Source: G963665495 sp963665495
Lineage (GTDB): Bacteria > Desulfobacterota > Desulfovibrionia > Desulfovibrionales > Desulfovibrionaceae
Length of the DNA: 64,000 bases
Reading direction: 5' to 3'
NCBI GenBank assembly: GCA_963665495.1
Contig: OY762289.1
Span: forward strand, 4,836,001-4,900,000
Notes under the pieces: model-generated
Told to the model about the DNA's origin: nothing
The model's database searches: none
What the model saw: only the letters and a program-made list of their open reading frames with translations
In this document: piece after piece, positions 26,459 through 34,469 of the stretch
Position numbering within the stretch: the stretch's first letter is position 1
Layout of the letters: every line of letters starts with the position of its first letter
Made by a program: the position numbers and the translations under genes

Positions 26459-28513
26459 CTAATCTTTTTGCCTTGCGTCCGCGCTCAGCGTCTGAATCAG
26501 TCGTTTGAGCTCTTCAGCCTTCTGAACCAGATCTCCCATGGCTCTGTCAGCCTGGCTCATCCCTTCGGCGGTGTCCCCGGAAATGCGGTTGATATCCTCC
26601 ATGGCCCGGTTGATCTCTTCCGTGGCTGCGGACTGTTCTTCAGAAGCCGTGGCAATGGAACGGACCAGATCGGTGGTGGACTCGACTATATCCACGATCG
26701 CACTCAAAGCGCCGCCTGCTTCCCCTGCGAGTCTTGTGCTTTTAGAAATTGCTCCGGATGATCGTTCCATGTCTTCCATGCTGGACTGAGCGCCTTCCTG
26801 GATAGAACTTACAGCTTCGCCCACCTGTTTGGTGGCTAGCATGGTTTTTTCCGCGAGTTTCCGCACCTCATCCGCTACGACAGCGAACCCTCGGCCCGCC
26901 TCCCCGGCTCGAGCCGCTTCGATGGCGGCGTTTAAAGCCAGTAAATTGGTCTGGTCCGCGATGTCCGAAATCACGTTCATGACCTGCCCAATGTCTTGGG
27001 CCTGGGAACCAAGCTTAGTCAGATTCTTTCGCATTGCTGCGGAAAGCGTATCCACCTCGTGGATGGAGCCGATCATTTCGTTCACAACTTCCTGACCCGA
27101 AACTGCCTGCTCTTTGGCGGATTCCGCGGACTCGGCCGCCTGTCCGGCATTTCGGGCCACTTCCATCACCGTGGCGTTCATTTCCTCCATGGCGGTGGCG
27201 GTATCCGTAGCTCGTTCGCTTTGCCTCCGAGCGCCTTTGGCCACGTGCTCCACCTGGGATAAAAGTTGCGTCGAAGCCATAGACAAGGCCTCGGAAATAC
27301 GCGTGGCCTGCCCGGCCAGGGTCAGAATTTTATTCTGCTGTTCGCGAATTACCAAATTCTGACGTTTTTGCTCGGTGAGATCCACGCCGATCCCCATTGT
27401 TCCCATGAGTTTTCCATCCAGATCCAGCAGTGGAGCAATTGTAAATAACAGGACCGATAAATCCTTACCCCTAATAAACTCGTGCTCGTCGCGTCGGATT
27501 TCACCTCCGGAAAGGCATGCCTGTACGTTCGATGCGATCTTGCCGTGCTGATCGGGTAATATTTCACCGATTTTTTGCCGCCCTAATGCGTCTTTGGCTG
27601 GTTTACCGGTCAAAGAACGAATGGTGTCTTCCAGATCAGGGCTGGCAAAAATTGCTTGCCCCTGGGCGTCGGTTATGAACATGGGGAGGGTGATGCCTTT
27701 TTTAATGGACTGACCTTCGCCGATAACTCCGGAAAGCATGGCTCGCAGACTGTCGGCCAGACGCCCGACCTCATCTTTGGCATGATAGGTGATCTTCCGC
27801 GTCAAATCCCCTTTGGCGATGGCATCCGAAGCATCAAGAATTCCGGCCAGAGGCCGGATGATGCTGGATGTGACGTTATTGCAAAATAATAATCCGGTTA
27901 TGAGACCGAATACTGTAATGCCGCAGATAATACCCACGCTAATCCAGAAAATGCGCGTATCATTGGCTTCGTCCCTGGCGGCATTTTTTTGGGTCAGCTC
28001 CGTGAGTTGATCGATATAGCCGCGCATGGTCTCGAATTTATCCGCTTCATCCGCCAGCGAAAGATCAAGAGCCAGGCGGCGGCCTTCTCTCGTGTCAGAC
28101 TTACGCCCCTCCACGACTTTGGTACTAAAAACAAGCCAGTCTTTCCTGGCGGTTTCGTACTGGGCGATCAGTTCCTGCTCTTCCGGAGATTGCATCAAAG
28201 CTTTATATGAATTGATGCGCTCCTCGGACTGAGCGAGATTTTCATTATAATTCTTTAAAACTTTCGCGAAATCCTCGCTTTTTACGTTGACGAGGATCAT
28301 CGTCCGTTCCGCGACCAAAAGCTGCTGCAAGTCCCTGTCCGCCTCGACCAGCAAATCAATGGCGGGCAGACTGACAGAGGTCATTTTGGATAAGCCCTGC
28401 TGCACGACAGTTGCCCCGATAAGTCCCGCCACCCCGACGAGAACAAGCAGACTGGCAAGCAGAGTGAACCCCAGTTTCAGTCTTTGCCCGATAGTTTTAT
28501 TCTGCAACATCAA
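26459..28513 (-). CDS. Methyl-accepting chemotaxis protein with 4HB, HAMP and PAS domains
   Basis: 684 residues. TM1 at about 14-36, a four-helix-bundle-type periplasmic region (37-190), TM2 (about 190-212), HAMP (213-262), a cytoplasmic PAS domain (about 270-390, ending in GTMGIGVDLTEQ), then the kinase-control coiled coil with the hairpin tip DQTNLLALNAAIEAARAGEAGRGFAVVADEVRKLAEK. The C-terminus (SADARQKD) has no CheR-tether pentapeptide. It transmits signals to CheA. It is the second gene after the stand-alone Cache protein, 59 bases downstream on the same strand. Confidence 0.93.
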   Translation of the reverse strand: MMLQNKTIGQRLKLGFTLLASLLVLVGVAGLIGATVVQQGLSKMTSVSLPAIDLLVEADRDLQQLLVAERTMILVNVKSEDFAKVLKNYNENLAQSEERINSYKALMQSPEEQELIAQYETARKDWLVFSTKVVEGRKSDTREGRRLALDLSLADEADKFETMRGYIDQLTELTQKNAARDEANDTRIFWISVGIICGITVFGLITGLLFCNNVTSSIIRPLAGILDASDAIAKGDLTRKITYHAKDEVGRLADSLRAMLSGVIGEGQSIKKGITLPMFITDAQGQAIFASPDLEDTIRSLTGKPAKDALGRQKIGEILPDQHGKIASNVQACLSGGEIRRDEHEFIRGKDLSVLLFTIAPLLDLDGKLMGTMGIGVDLTEQKRQNLVIREQQNKILTLAGQATRISEALSMASTQLLSQVEHVAKGARRQSERATDTATAMEEMNATVMEVARNAGQAAESAESAKEQAVSGQEVVNEMIGSIHEVDTLSAAMRKNLTKLGSQAQDIGQVMNVISDIADQTNLLALNAAIEAARAGEAGRGFAVVADEVRKLAEKTMLATKQVGEAVSSIQEGAQSSMEDMERSSGAISKSTRLAGEAGGALSAIVDIVESTTDLVRSIATASEEQSAATEEINRAMEDINRISGDTAEGMSQADRAMGDLVQKAEELKRLIQTLSADARQKD

Positions 28514-28572
28514 CGCCTCCCTTCTACAAGAAAGCCGGGCGTGGTCGTAACGCTCACGCCCGGATCAGCTCC

Positions 28573-29136
28573 TTATTCTTCAACCTTATCCATGTCGATG
28601 CCAAAGGTGATGGCGCCAATAGCCTTATCTCCATCCATGACCGGTACGGAGACCTGAACCAGATAAGCCTGTGAACTATCATCGAACTCCACTTCATCAA
28701 CAAAAACCGCTCCTTTGCCATCGGCAAAGGATTTCTGGAATTTAGCTTCATCTCCCTGCCAATAGTCCGATGTTTTTACCGTCATGCACACGTTGGCGCC
28801 CTTATCATCCATGACAAAAGCCTCGGCGAAAAAATCCTTACCGGCAAAAAATTCTTTCAAACGCTTCGCGCAGCCGTTCTCCATGAGTTCTTTCATGGTC
28901 GGGGTGACACCGGGCGTATTCTTCCATTGTTCGTCTATCTCTTTAATGGATTCCAGTGTTTTGCCTTTGGCGTTTTCGGCCTTTACAGCATCTACAATCA
29001 CGGCGTCGCTACCGGCTGGGGCAAGAGAGTTGTTGGCCAGATCAACGATTTTCTGCGGGGCTTCTTCGGCCCCTGCGGTCAATGAAATCAGGAAAAGGAC
29101 TCCCACCACGGCTAACAAAACAAACGACTTTTTCAT
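28573..29136 (-). CDS. Stand-alone periplasmic Cache/PDC-like sensor protein
   Basis: 187 residues from the ATG at 29136. The in-frame ATG at 29148 overlaps the GGAGG site and is not used. A signal peptide (hydrophobic 6-20, cleavage near TAGA-EE) is followed by helices and a beta sheet domain whose C-terminal half (FVMDDKGANVCM, DEVEFDDSSQAYLVQVSVPVMDGDKAIGAITFGID) has the form of a Cache/PDC domain. There is no membrane helix after the signal, so it should be soluble or lipid-free in the periplasm. It immediately precedes an MCP gene and may present ligand to that receptor. Confidence 0.75.
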   Translation of the reverse strand: MKKSFVLLAVVGVLFLISLTAGAEEAPQKIVDLANNSLAPAGSDAVIVDAVKAENAKGKTLESIKEIDEQWKNTPGVTPTMKELMENGCAKRLKEFFAGKDFFAEAFVMDDKGANVCMTVKTSDYWQGDEAKFQKSFADGKGAVFVDEVEFDDSSQAYLVQVSVPVMDGDKAIGAITFGIDMDKVEE

Positions 29137-30067
29137 GGCTACCTCCAAGCACTTGAATTCCTCAATTGAAAATTGACCGTCCGACTAATAAATTATGGGC
29201 TTTTAGATACTACATTATCCAACCGGTTTCAGCAATGACGGAATGCATTTTTGTTGGAGGATCCCACACAACCCGGCCCAAAATAGACCGACGTTTTTCA
29301 GGCAATTGCTCTGACCAGGTTGTACCTAAGAAAAAAACATGCGAGTGACACGACTGCTGCGGGACTTGTGAGGAGCACTTTGAACTGCCAGTTCAGGCTA
29401 ATGGCACACGCCTTAATTGGGCTTCCATACGCGGGCATGCGGACCATGCCAGAATCGAATGTCTTCCTTTTCAGAAATACTGCTTGTGACTGAAGGGAAA
29501 ACCCTGCAGAAAAGTCTTTACCGTAAAGCGGTACCTACCTACCCCCTTACGGTGAAGCGTAATCCAAATACAAAACCACCGGAGCTGGAAAGCAGTCACC
29601 CCCTTTTGACACACAGTAAATGTGTCCTGTTTCGGGACAACTTCGGAACTGTAATGTCCTGATAACGAACAGGATACTACTAAGAATATGGTAACTTCCA
29701 GTTGGCAAATACTGTTTTTGCTACATTTTTGTCATACTTTTTAATCTTTAAATCTGTACTTTAATTTTTGTTTTTTACTTATTATAATACGTAGATGATA
29801 AATATCTTTGATAATATATCGCAATATTCTTTCCCATCGCACTTTTAAAAGTATTGTTTAATATACTAAAAAGTACAATTATTAACACATGATTTGCTTT
29901 CAGCAGTCACTTTGGGCAGAGGAAAACCGCCGTCTTTCTCTACTCTGCTTGTCGGGTAATATTTCTGAAAAACCCTTGCTTCCGTAATCCCTTTCATAGT
30001 AAGGGCACAATGAATTACTTTAATTGCTTTTTTTCATAAGCATCAAGGAGTCAGGAGGAAGAAACGT
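29137..30067. promoter_or_regulatory. 931-base control region upstream of tmcDCBA with several inverted repeats
   Basis: I find no credible gene here. The visible signals are a TGAACT-GCC-AGTTCA palindrome (29381-29395) and a cluster of short inverted repeats at 29608-29676: GACACA/TGTGTC (29608-29626), TGTCC/GGACA (29623-29639) and CCTG/CAGG (29658-29673). Further along there is an AT-rich tract with a perfect TATAAT (29783-29788) and a weak -35 (TTTAAT, 29760-29765). The tmcD start has GGAGGA about 9 bases upstream. Which strand each site serves is uncertain. Confidence 0.4.
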
Positions 30068-31330
30068 ATGGACCCTTCCTGGGACTGGAGTCCTGGCAAA
30101 CGGGAAATTCTTGACACGCGGGCAACCTCGGACGGCTTTGACTGGGTCGAAGAGTATCAGGCCAGTCCGGATGGCGAGAATATTGCCGCCATTGTCAAGA
30201 TTGCGGATGAGGAAGAGACACTCTTCAGTGTCAATGTCAATGGGGAAACTTGGGAAAACACCTATGAACGCGCATGGCTTCTGCGCTATGCACCTAACGG
30301 AAAGCTCAATGTCATCGTTTCGGAAGACATGGAGTGGACCGTGGCCACCGACGGCGAATCCTGGGAAGAGCATTACGACTTCGTATGGGATATGCAATTC
30401 GGCGCCGGCGGGGATGTGACGTCCGTGGCGATCCAGTCTGGTGGCGAATACGGCATGAGCCTTAACGGTACGACTTGGGAAACGCTCTACGAGAACGCCA
30501 CTAATTTTGTTCTTTCTCCCTGTGGCACGCAGAGTGCCGCCGTCGTGCAGACGGTTTCCGTACCTCAGGCAGACATCGATACGTTTCAACAAGGCGCCTA
30601 TTCCTTGGCCATAAACGGCGAAGCCTGGGACAAGAATTTCGTAAACGTCTGGACTCCTCGCTTCGACGCCAAGGCAGAACATGTGGCATCGCAGATACGC
30701 CTGACTTTGTGGGATTACAGTATTGCAGTTGACGGCAAGCCCTGGGACAAGATTTACCAGAGCGTCTGGGCGCCCCTTTTCACCCCTTCCGGCGACGTCG
30801 TTGCACCCGTACGGCTTGGCGGTAAGTGGGGACTGGCAAAAAATGGCCAGACCATTTGGGATACGCGCTATTTCCAGTGCTGGCATCATCAGATCAGCGC
30901 CGACGGCAACACGATCTGGGCCATAGTCTCTCCGGAATACGGACGTTGGACTCTGGCAAAGAACGATTCCCCGTGGAGCACCCGCATCGGCGGAGCACTG
31001 TTCGATATGACGCTTAGCCCCGACGCTTCGCGTGCCGCCTGCCTGGGCAAGGAAGGCGAAAAATGGGCTGTGGTGGCTGACGACAAAATCTGGTCCGGCT
31101 GGTACGACATGGCTTACAAGCCCGTATTCAGCGCGGATTCACAGCATATTGCCGTTCGCGTGGAGAAGCCGGGCAAGCGCTTCACACTGGCAGTGGACGG
31201 CAAGACCTACAAAGAAGACTTCGACATGCTGTGGGATCCGATCTTCAGCCCTGACGGGAATAATCTCCTGCTGCGGGCTCTGCAGGATGGCAAATACATC
31301 CGGATAGTAGTTCCGGTTAACGACATCTAG
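30068..31330 (+). CDS. tmcD: TmcD-like tryptophan-rich WD40/beta-propeller protein of the Tmc complex
   Basis: 420 residues, no signal peptide, very rich in Trp. Repeats of the type INGEAWDKNFVNVW, VDGKPWDKIYQSVW, LNGTTWETLYENA and VDGKTYKEDFDMLW suggest a beta propeller. This matches the soluble subunit TmcD of the transmembrane redox complex of sulfate reducers. Its role in the complex is not known in detail. It leads the operon, 13 bases before tmcC. Confidence 0.85.
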   Translation: MDPSWDWSPGKREILDTRATSDGFDWVEEYQASPDGENIAAIVKIADEEETLFSVNVNGETWENTYERAWLLRYAPNGKLNVIVSEDMEWTVATDGESWEEHYDFVWDMQFGAGGDVTSVAIQSGGEYGMSLNGTTWETLYENATNFVLSPCGTQSAAVVQTVSVPQADIDTFQQGAYSLAINGEAWDKNFVNVWTPRFDAKAEHVASQIRLTLWDYSIAVDGKPWDKIYQSVWAPLFTPSGDVVAPVRLGGKWGLAKNGQTIWDTRYFQCWHHQISADGNTIWAIVSPEYGRWTLAKNDSPWSTRIGGALFDMTLSPDASRAACLGKEGEKWAVVADDKIWSGWYDMAYKPVFSADSQHIAVRVEKPGKRFTLAVDGKTYKEDFDMLWDPIFSPDGNNLLLRALQDGKYIRIVVPVNDI

Positions 31331-31343
31331 CGAGGGTAGCTTT

Positions 31344-32003
31344 ATGGAAAGCGTCTACAATTTTGTGGCCGGCCCGTTGGCGTGGGTGTCGTTCATCATC
31401 TTTTTTGGCGGTCTCATCTGCAAGTTCATCTCCATGGTGAACTTGGCCAAAAATAAAGATCCTTTTATCGGCAACTACTTAAGTCTCCAATACGGTCTGC
31501 GCTCCATCATCATGTGGTTGATACCGTTTGTTCCCCGTAACAGTAAACTCAATCCTGCCATGACTGTGGCGACCTTTGTGTTCCACATCTGTCTGCTGTT
31601 GGCGCCCATCTTTCTGATGGCCCACGTGCTCATGATTGACAACTCCATCGGCCTCAGCTGGTTCACTATTCCGGACACCGTGGCCGATACCATGACCTTT
31701 CTGGTAGTGGCCTGCTGCGTATATTTCGCCATCCGACGGATGACGCAGGTAGAGGCCAAGTATGTGACCACGCCCGGTGCGTTTTTGATCCTGCTGGTGG
31801 TTGCAGCGCCTTTCATTACAGGTTTTCTGGCCTACCACCAGATTGGCGATTACATGACCATGCTCATCATCCACATACTCTGCGGCGAGCTGATGCTCGT
31901 TCTCATTCCGTTCACATGGCTTTCGCACATGCTGTTCTTCCCCATGACTCGCGCCTACATGGGCTCCGAGTTTGGCGGCGTTCGCAATGTGAAGGACTGG
32001 TAG
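31344..32003 (+). CDS. tmcC: TmcC-like membrane cytochrome b subunit
   Basis: 219 residues with about five or six transmembrane helices (for example 12-32, 52-68, 75-97, 112-132, 144-164 and 175-200) and histidines inside helices suited to heme b (HICLL, HVLM, HILCGE, LSHM). It resembles DsrM/HmeC/NarI-type subunits. In the Tmc complex it should pass electrons across the inner membrane between the periplasmic cytochrome c3 and the cytoplasmic HdrD-like subunit. Confidence 0.87.
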   Translation: MESVYNFVAGPLAWVSFIIFFGGLICKFISMVNLAKNKDPFIGNYLSLQYGLRSIIMWLIPFVPRNSKLNPAMTVATFVFHICLLLAPIFLMAHVLMIDNSIGLSWFTIPDTVADTMTFLVVACCVYFAIRRMTQVEAKYVTTPGAFLILLVVAAPFITGFLAYHQIGDYMTMLIIHILCGELMLVLIPFTWLSHMLFFPMTRAYMGSEFGGVRNVKDW

Positions 32004-32027
32004 GAAGCGGGCAAGGGAGAAATATCC

Positions 32028-33353
32028 ATGCAGCAAGACACGCAAAAACAGGCTATTGTCGATCCAGGACTTGATCGCGCCGACAATCTGTCCCCAGAGG
32101 TGATTGAAAAAACCATCATGGGTGTCCTGGAAACGGAAAATCTGGCCCGCCTCAAAGCCTTTACCCAGACCTGCGTCCGCTGCGGTCTGTGTGCCGAGGC
32201 CTGCCATTACTATCATTCACATGATAAAGACCCCAAATACTCGCCGGTGGGCAAGGTCAAGAACACCATCTGGCCGATGATCAAAAACAAAGGCAAAGTT
32301 TCGCCCGAGTTCGTTAAGGAAGCCGCCCGTATCGCCCATACCGAGTGCAACCTCTGCCGCCGTTGCGTGCAGTATTGCCCCTTCGGTATCGACACTGGTT
32401 TCCTGATCGCCACCGTACGCCGTATTGCTCACAAGCTCGGCATTACGCCGCAGTATATTCAGGATACCTGCCACAGCCATTCCGCCACCATGAACCAGAT
32501 GTGGGTCAAGGAAGACGAATGGGTGGACAGCCTGCTCTGGCAGGAAGAGGAAGCCCGGGACGAGTTCCCGAAAATCCGTATTCCGCTGGAAAAAGAAGGC
32601 GCCGACATCTTCTACTCGGTCATCGCGCCAGAACCCAAGTTCCGCACGCAGCTCATTTATCAGGCTGCGGCCATCTTCCACGAAGCCGATGTCGATTTCA
32701 CCATGCCCGCCACCACCGGCTGGGACAACAGCGACATGTGCATGTTTACCGGTGATTTCGAAATGATGGGCCGGCTGAAAAAGGACCACTTTGAGTCCGC
32801 CCAGCGCCTGCGTTGCAAGAAAATCGTCATGGGCGAATGCGGCCACGCCTACCGCTCCGTATACGATACGGGCAACCGCTGGCTAAGCTGGAAAGGAATG
32901 CCTGTCTCCATCATCCATTCCATCCAGTTCTTCTGGGAACTGCTCAAGGCCGGCAAGATCAAGGTTGCGACGCAGATCGACAAAAAAGCCACCTTCCACG
33001 ATCCCTGCAACACGGTCCGCGGCATGGGCCTGCATGAAATGGGACGCGAAGTGGCCCAGGCCTTTCTGACCCAGCCGATTACAGAAATGTACCCTAACCG
33101 CGAGCACAACTACTGCTGCGCCGCAGGCGGCGGTGTCATCAACTGCGGTCCGCCGCATAAAATGACCCGCGTACTGGGTAACAAGGTCAAGGCAGAGCAG
33201 CTCAAAGCCACGGGCGCCGAGCTGATCATCGCACCGTGCCATAACTGCCACGGCGGTCTCGAGGATATCGTCCATCACTACAAGCTGGACATGGAAATCA
33301 AGTTCCTTGGGGACATCATCTACGAGCATATGGAGAAAACCAAAGCCGTCTAA
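32028..33353 (+). CDS. tmcB: TmcB-like iron-sulfur protein with CCG domain (HdrD/DsrK family)
   Basis: 441 residues. Two ferredoxin-type clusters: CVRCGLCAEACH (49-60) and CNLCRRCVQYCP. The C-terminal CCG module has DPCNTVRG, then NYCCAAGGGVINCG and APCHNCHGG, the ligand pattern for the noncubane [4Fe-4S] site of HdrB/HdrD and DsrK. It is cytoplasmic, facing the sulfite reduction pathway. In the D. vulgaris complex it accepts electrons from the membrane subunit. It is translated 24 bases after tmcC and 22 before tmcA. Confidence 0.92.
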   Translation: MQQDTQKQAIVDPGLDRADNLSPEVIEKTIMGVLETENLARLKAFTQTCVRCGLCAEACHYYHSHDKDPKYSPVGKVKNTIWPMIKNKGKVSPEFVKEAARIAHTECNLCRRCVQYCPFGIDTGFLIATVRRIAHKLGITPQYIQDTCHSHSATMNQMWVKEDEWVDSLLWQEEEARDEFPKIRIPLEKEGADIFYSVIAPEPKFRTQLIYQAAAIFHEADVDFTMPATTGWDNSDMCMFTGDFEMMGRLKKDHFESAQRLRCKKIVMGECGHAYRSVYDTGNRWLSWKGMPVSIIHSIQFFWELLKAGKIKVATQIDKKATFHDPCNTVRGMGLHEMGREVAQAFLTQPITEMYPNREHNYCCAAGGGVINCGPPHKMTRVLGNKVKAEQLKATGAELIIAPCHNCHGGLEDIVHHYKLDMEIKFLGDIIYEHMEKTKAV

Positions 33354-33375
33354 GACGCCGGAGAAGAGGTACGCT

Positions 33376-33768
33376 ATGGCTAAATTCCTTTCCATCACCC
33401 TCTGTCTTGCCGGGGTTCTCGTCTTTGCGCTCCCGGCGATACGCGCGCTTTCCAGCGATGCGGCGGAGGATAACGTTTTAAACTACGCTGCGTTTGAAAA
33501 TCCGCAGCGCCCCATCGCGGTTTTCGACCACGATGCGCATAATGAAAAGGCCGAACTGGAAGACAAATGCTGGTTCTGCCACCACAACGACGGCGCCAAT
33601 CCTACCGAAGGTGAATCCTCCGAGGGCACACCCTGCGCGGATTGCCACTCTGTCAATCCGGACGACGGCACGACTCCTTTGATGCAGGCCTACCACAAGC
33701 AGTGCATCACCTGCCACGAAGAAAAAGGCAAAGGCCCTGTGGCCTGCGGCCAGTGCCACGTCCGCTAG
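33376..33768 (+). CDS. tmcA: TmcA, tetraheme type II cytochrome c3
   Basis: 130 residues. The ATG at 33376 (GAGAGG upstream) is chosen because a signal peptide starts there (hydrophobic 4-22, cleavage near IRALS). Four c-type heme sites: CWFCH (65-69), CADCH (87-91), CITCH (110-114) and CGQCH (124-128). Extra histidines at 52, 55, 70 and 107 can serve as distal ligands, giving a bis-His class III cytochrome. It takes electrons from periplasmic hydrogenases (via type I c3) and feeds the Tmc complex. It is the last gene before a strong terminator. Confidence 0.94.
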   Translation: MAKFLSITLCLAGVLVFALPAIRALSSDAAEDNVLNYAAFENPQRPIAVFDHDAHNEKAELEDKCWFCHHNDGANPTEGESSEGTPCADCHSVNPDDGTTPLMQAYHKQCITCHEEKGKGPVACGQCHVR

Positions 33769-33788
33769 CAGCACGCTTTACCGTATAT

Positions 33789-33826
33789 CAAAAAGGGGAC
33801 ATTCCGCGGAATGTCCCCTTTTTTTT
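33789..33826 (+). terminator. Strong rho-independent terminator of the tmc operon
   Basis: A perfect stem from AAAAGGGGACATTCC to its complement (33791-33820), GC loop, then eight or more T. It starts 20 bases after tmcA and its symmetry (A run on the left) could serve both strands. Confidence 0.95.
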
Positions 33827-33918
33827 GCCGAATTGTACCCAACACCAGCCTAACGATCCGCATACTCTTGCCCCGTTTCCCCATACGCGGTATTCTTATT
33901 GAAAAAGGAGAACCACTT

Positions 33919-34428
33919 ATGCTTCGCGTGTTGTATACTGCCATGGTCCTGTTCTTGTTTGTCTGCTGCTCCCTTTCGCCTGTTGGGAATGCGAACGCGG
34001 ACGAACACTATGTCCGGCTCATGGCCAGACATAGCGGAAAATGTGCGGATATCAGCGACTCGAGTACGCAATACGCGGCAGTGGCCCAGCAATGGACTTG
34101 TCATGATGCGGACAGCCAGCTCTGGCGTATCGTTCCTGTAAAAGACAACTGGGTCAGGATCGAGTCGAAACACAGCGGATTGTGCCTGGACGTACCTCAA
34201 TCAAGCACCGACTCCGGCACCAGAGTAATCCAGTGGCCCTGTAAAAACGCGGATAACATGCTCTGGCAAATCGAACCGTTGAAAAACGGCTATTCGCGGA
34301 TCTATGCCAAACATTCGAAACAGTGCCTCGACGTTGTCGGCGGTGCCAAGGGAAACGGAACCAAGCTTGTCCAATGGCCCTGCAATGATAACCTGTGGCA
34401 GCAATGGAAAATTGAAAAGCAGCCCTGA
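33919..34428 (+). CDS. Secreted ricin-type beta-trefoil lectin domain protein
   Basis: 169 residues from the ATG at 33919 (GGAG 9 bases upstream). Signal peptide with hydrophobic core 4-20 and cleavage near ANA-DE, plus a possible lipobox-like cysteine pair (VCCS) in the core. Three beta-trefoil repeats each contain H-SG-KCADIS / SGLCLDV / SKQCLDV and a closing QW (QQWTC, IQWPC, VQWPC). This is the complete QxW ricin B-type pattern. It likely binds carbohydrate outside the cytoplasm. No catalytic partner domain is present. Confidence 0.88.
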   Translation: MLRVLYTAMVLFLFVCCSLSPVGNANADEHYVRLMARHSGKCADISDSSTQYAAVAQQWTCHDADSQLWRIVPVKDNWVRIESKHSGLCLDVPQSSTDSGTRVIQWPCKNADNMLWQIEPLKNGYSRIYAKHSKQCLDVVGGAKGNGTKLVQWPCNDNLWQQWKIEKQP

Positions 34429-34469
34429 CCATGAGCCCTTTGTAAGGATACCTTAATCCGGGTACTCGC

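Noticed and set aside
29417..29662. Small plus-strand frame (81 codons) upstream of tmcD
   Set aside because: No ribosome site, biased composition, and it overlaps the inverted-repeat cluster. It is more likely non-coding.
29701..29722. Sigma-54 type promoter (TTGGCA...TTTTTGC) upstream of tmcD
   Set aside because: The GG to GC spacing is 14 bases rather than the required 10.
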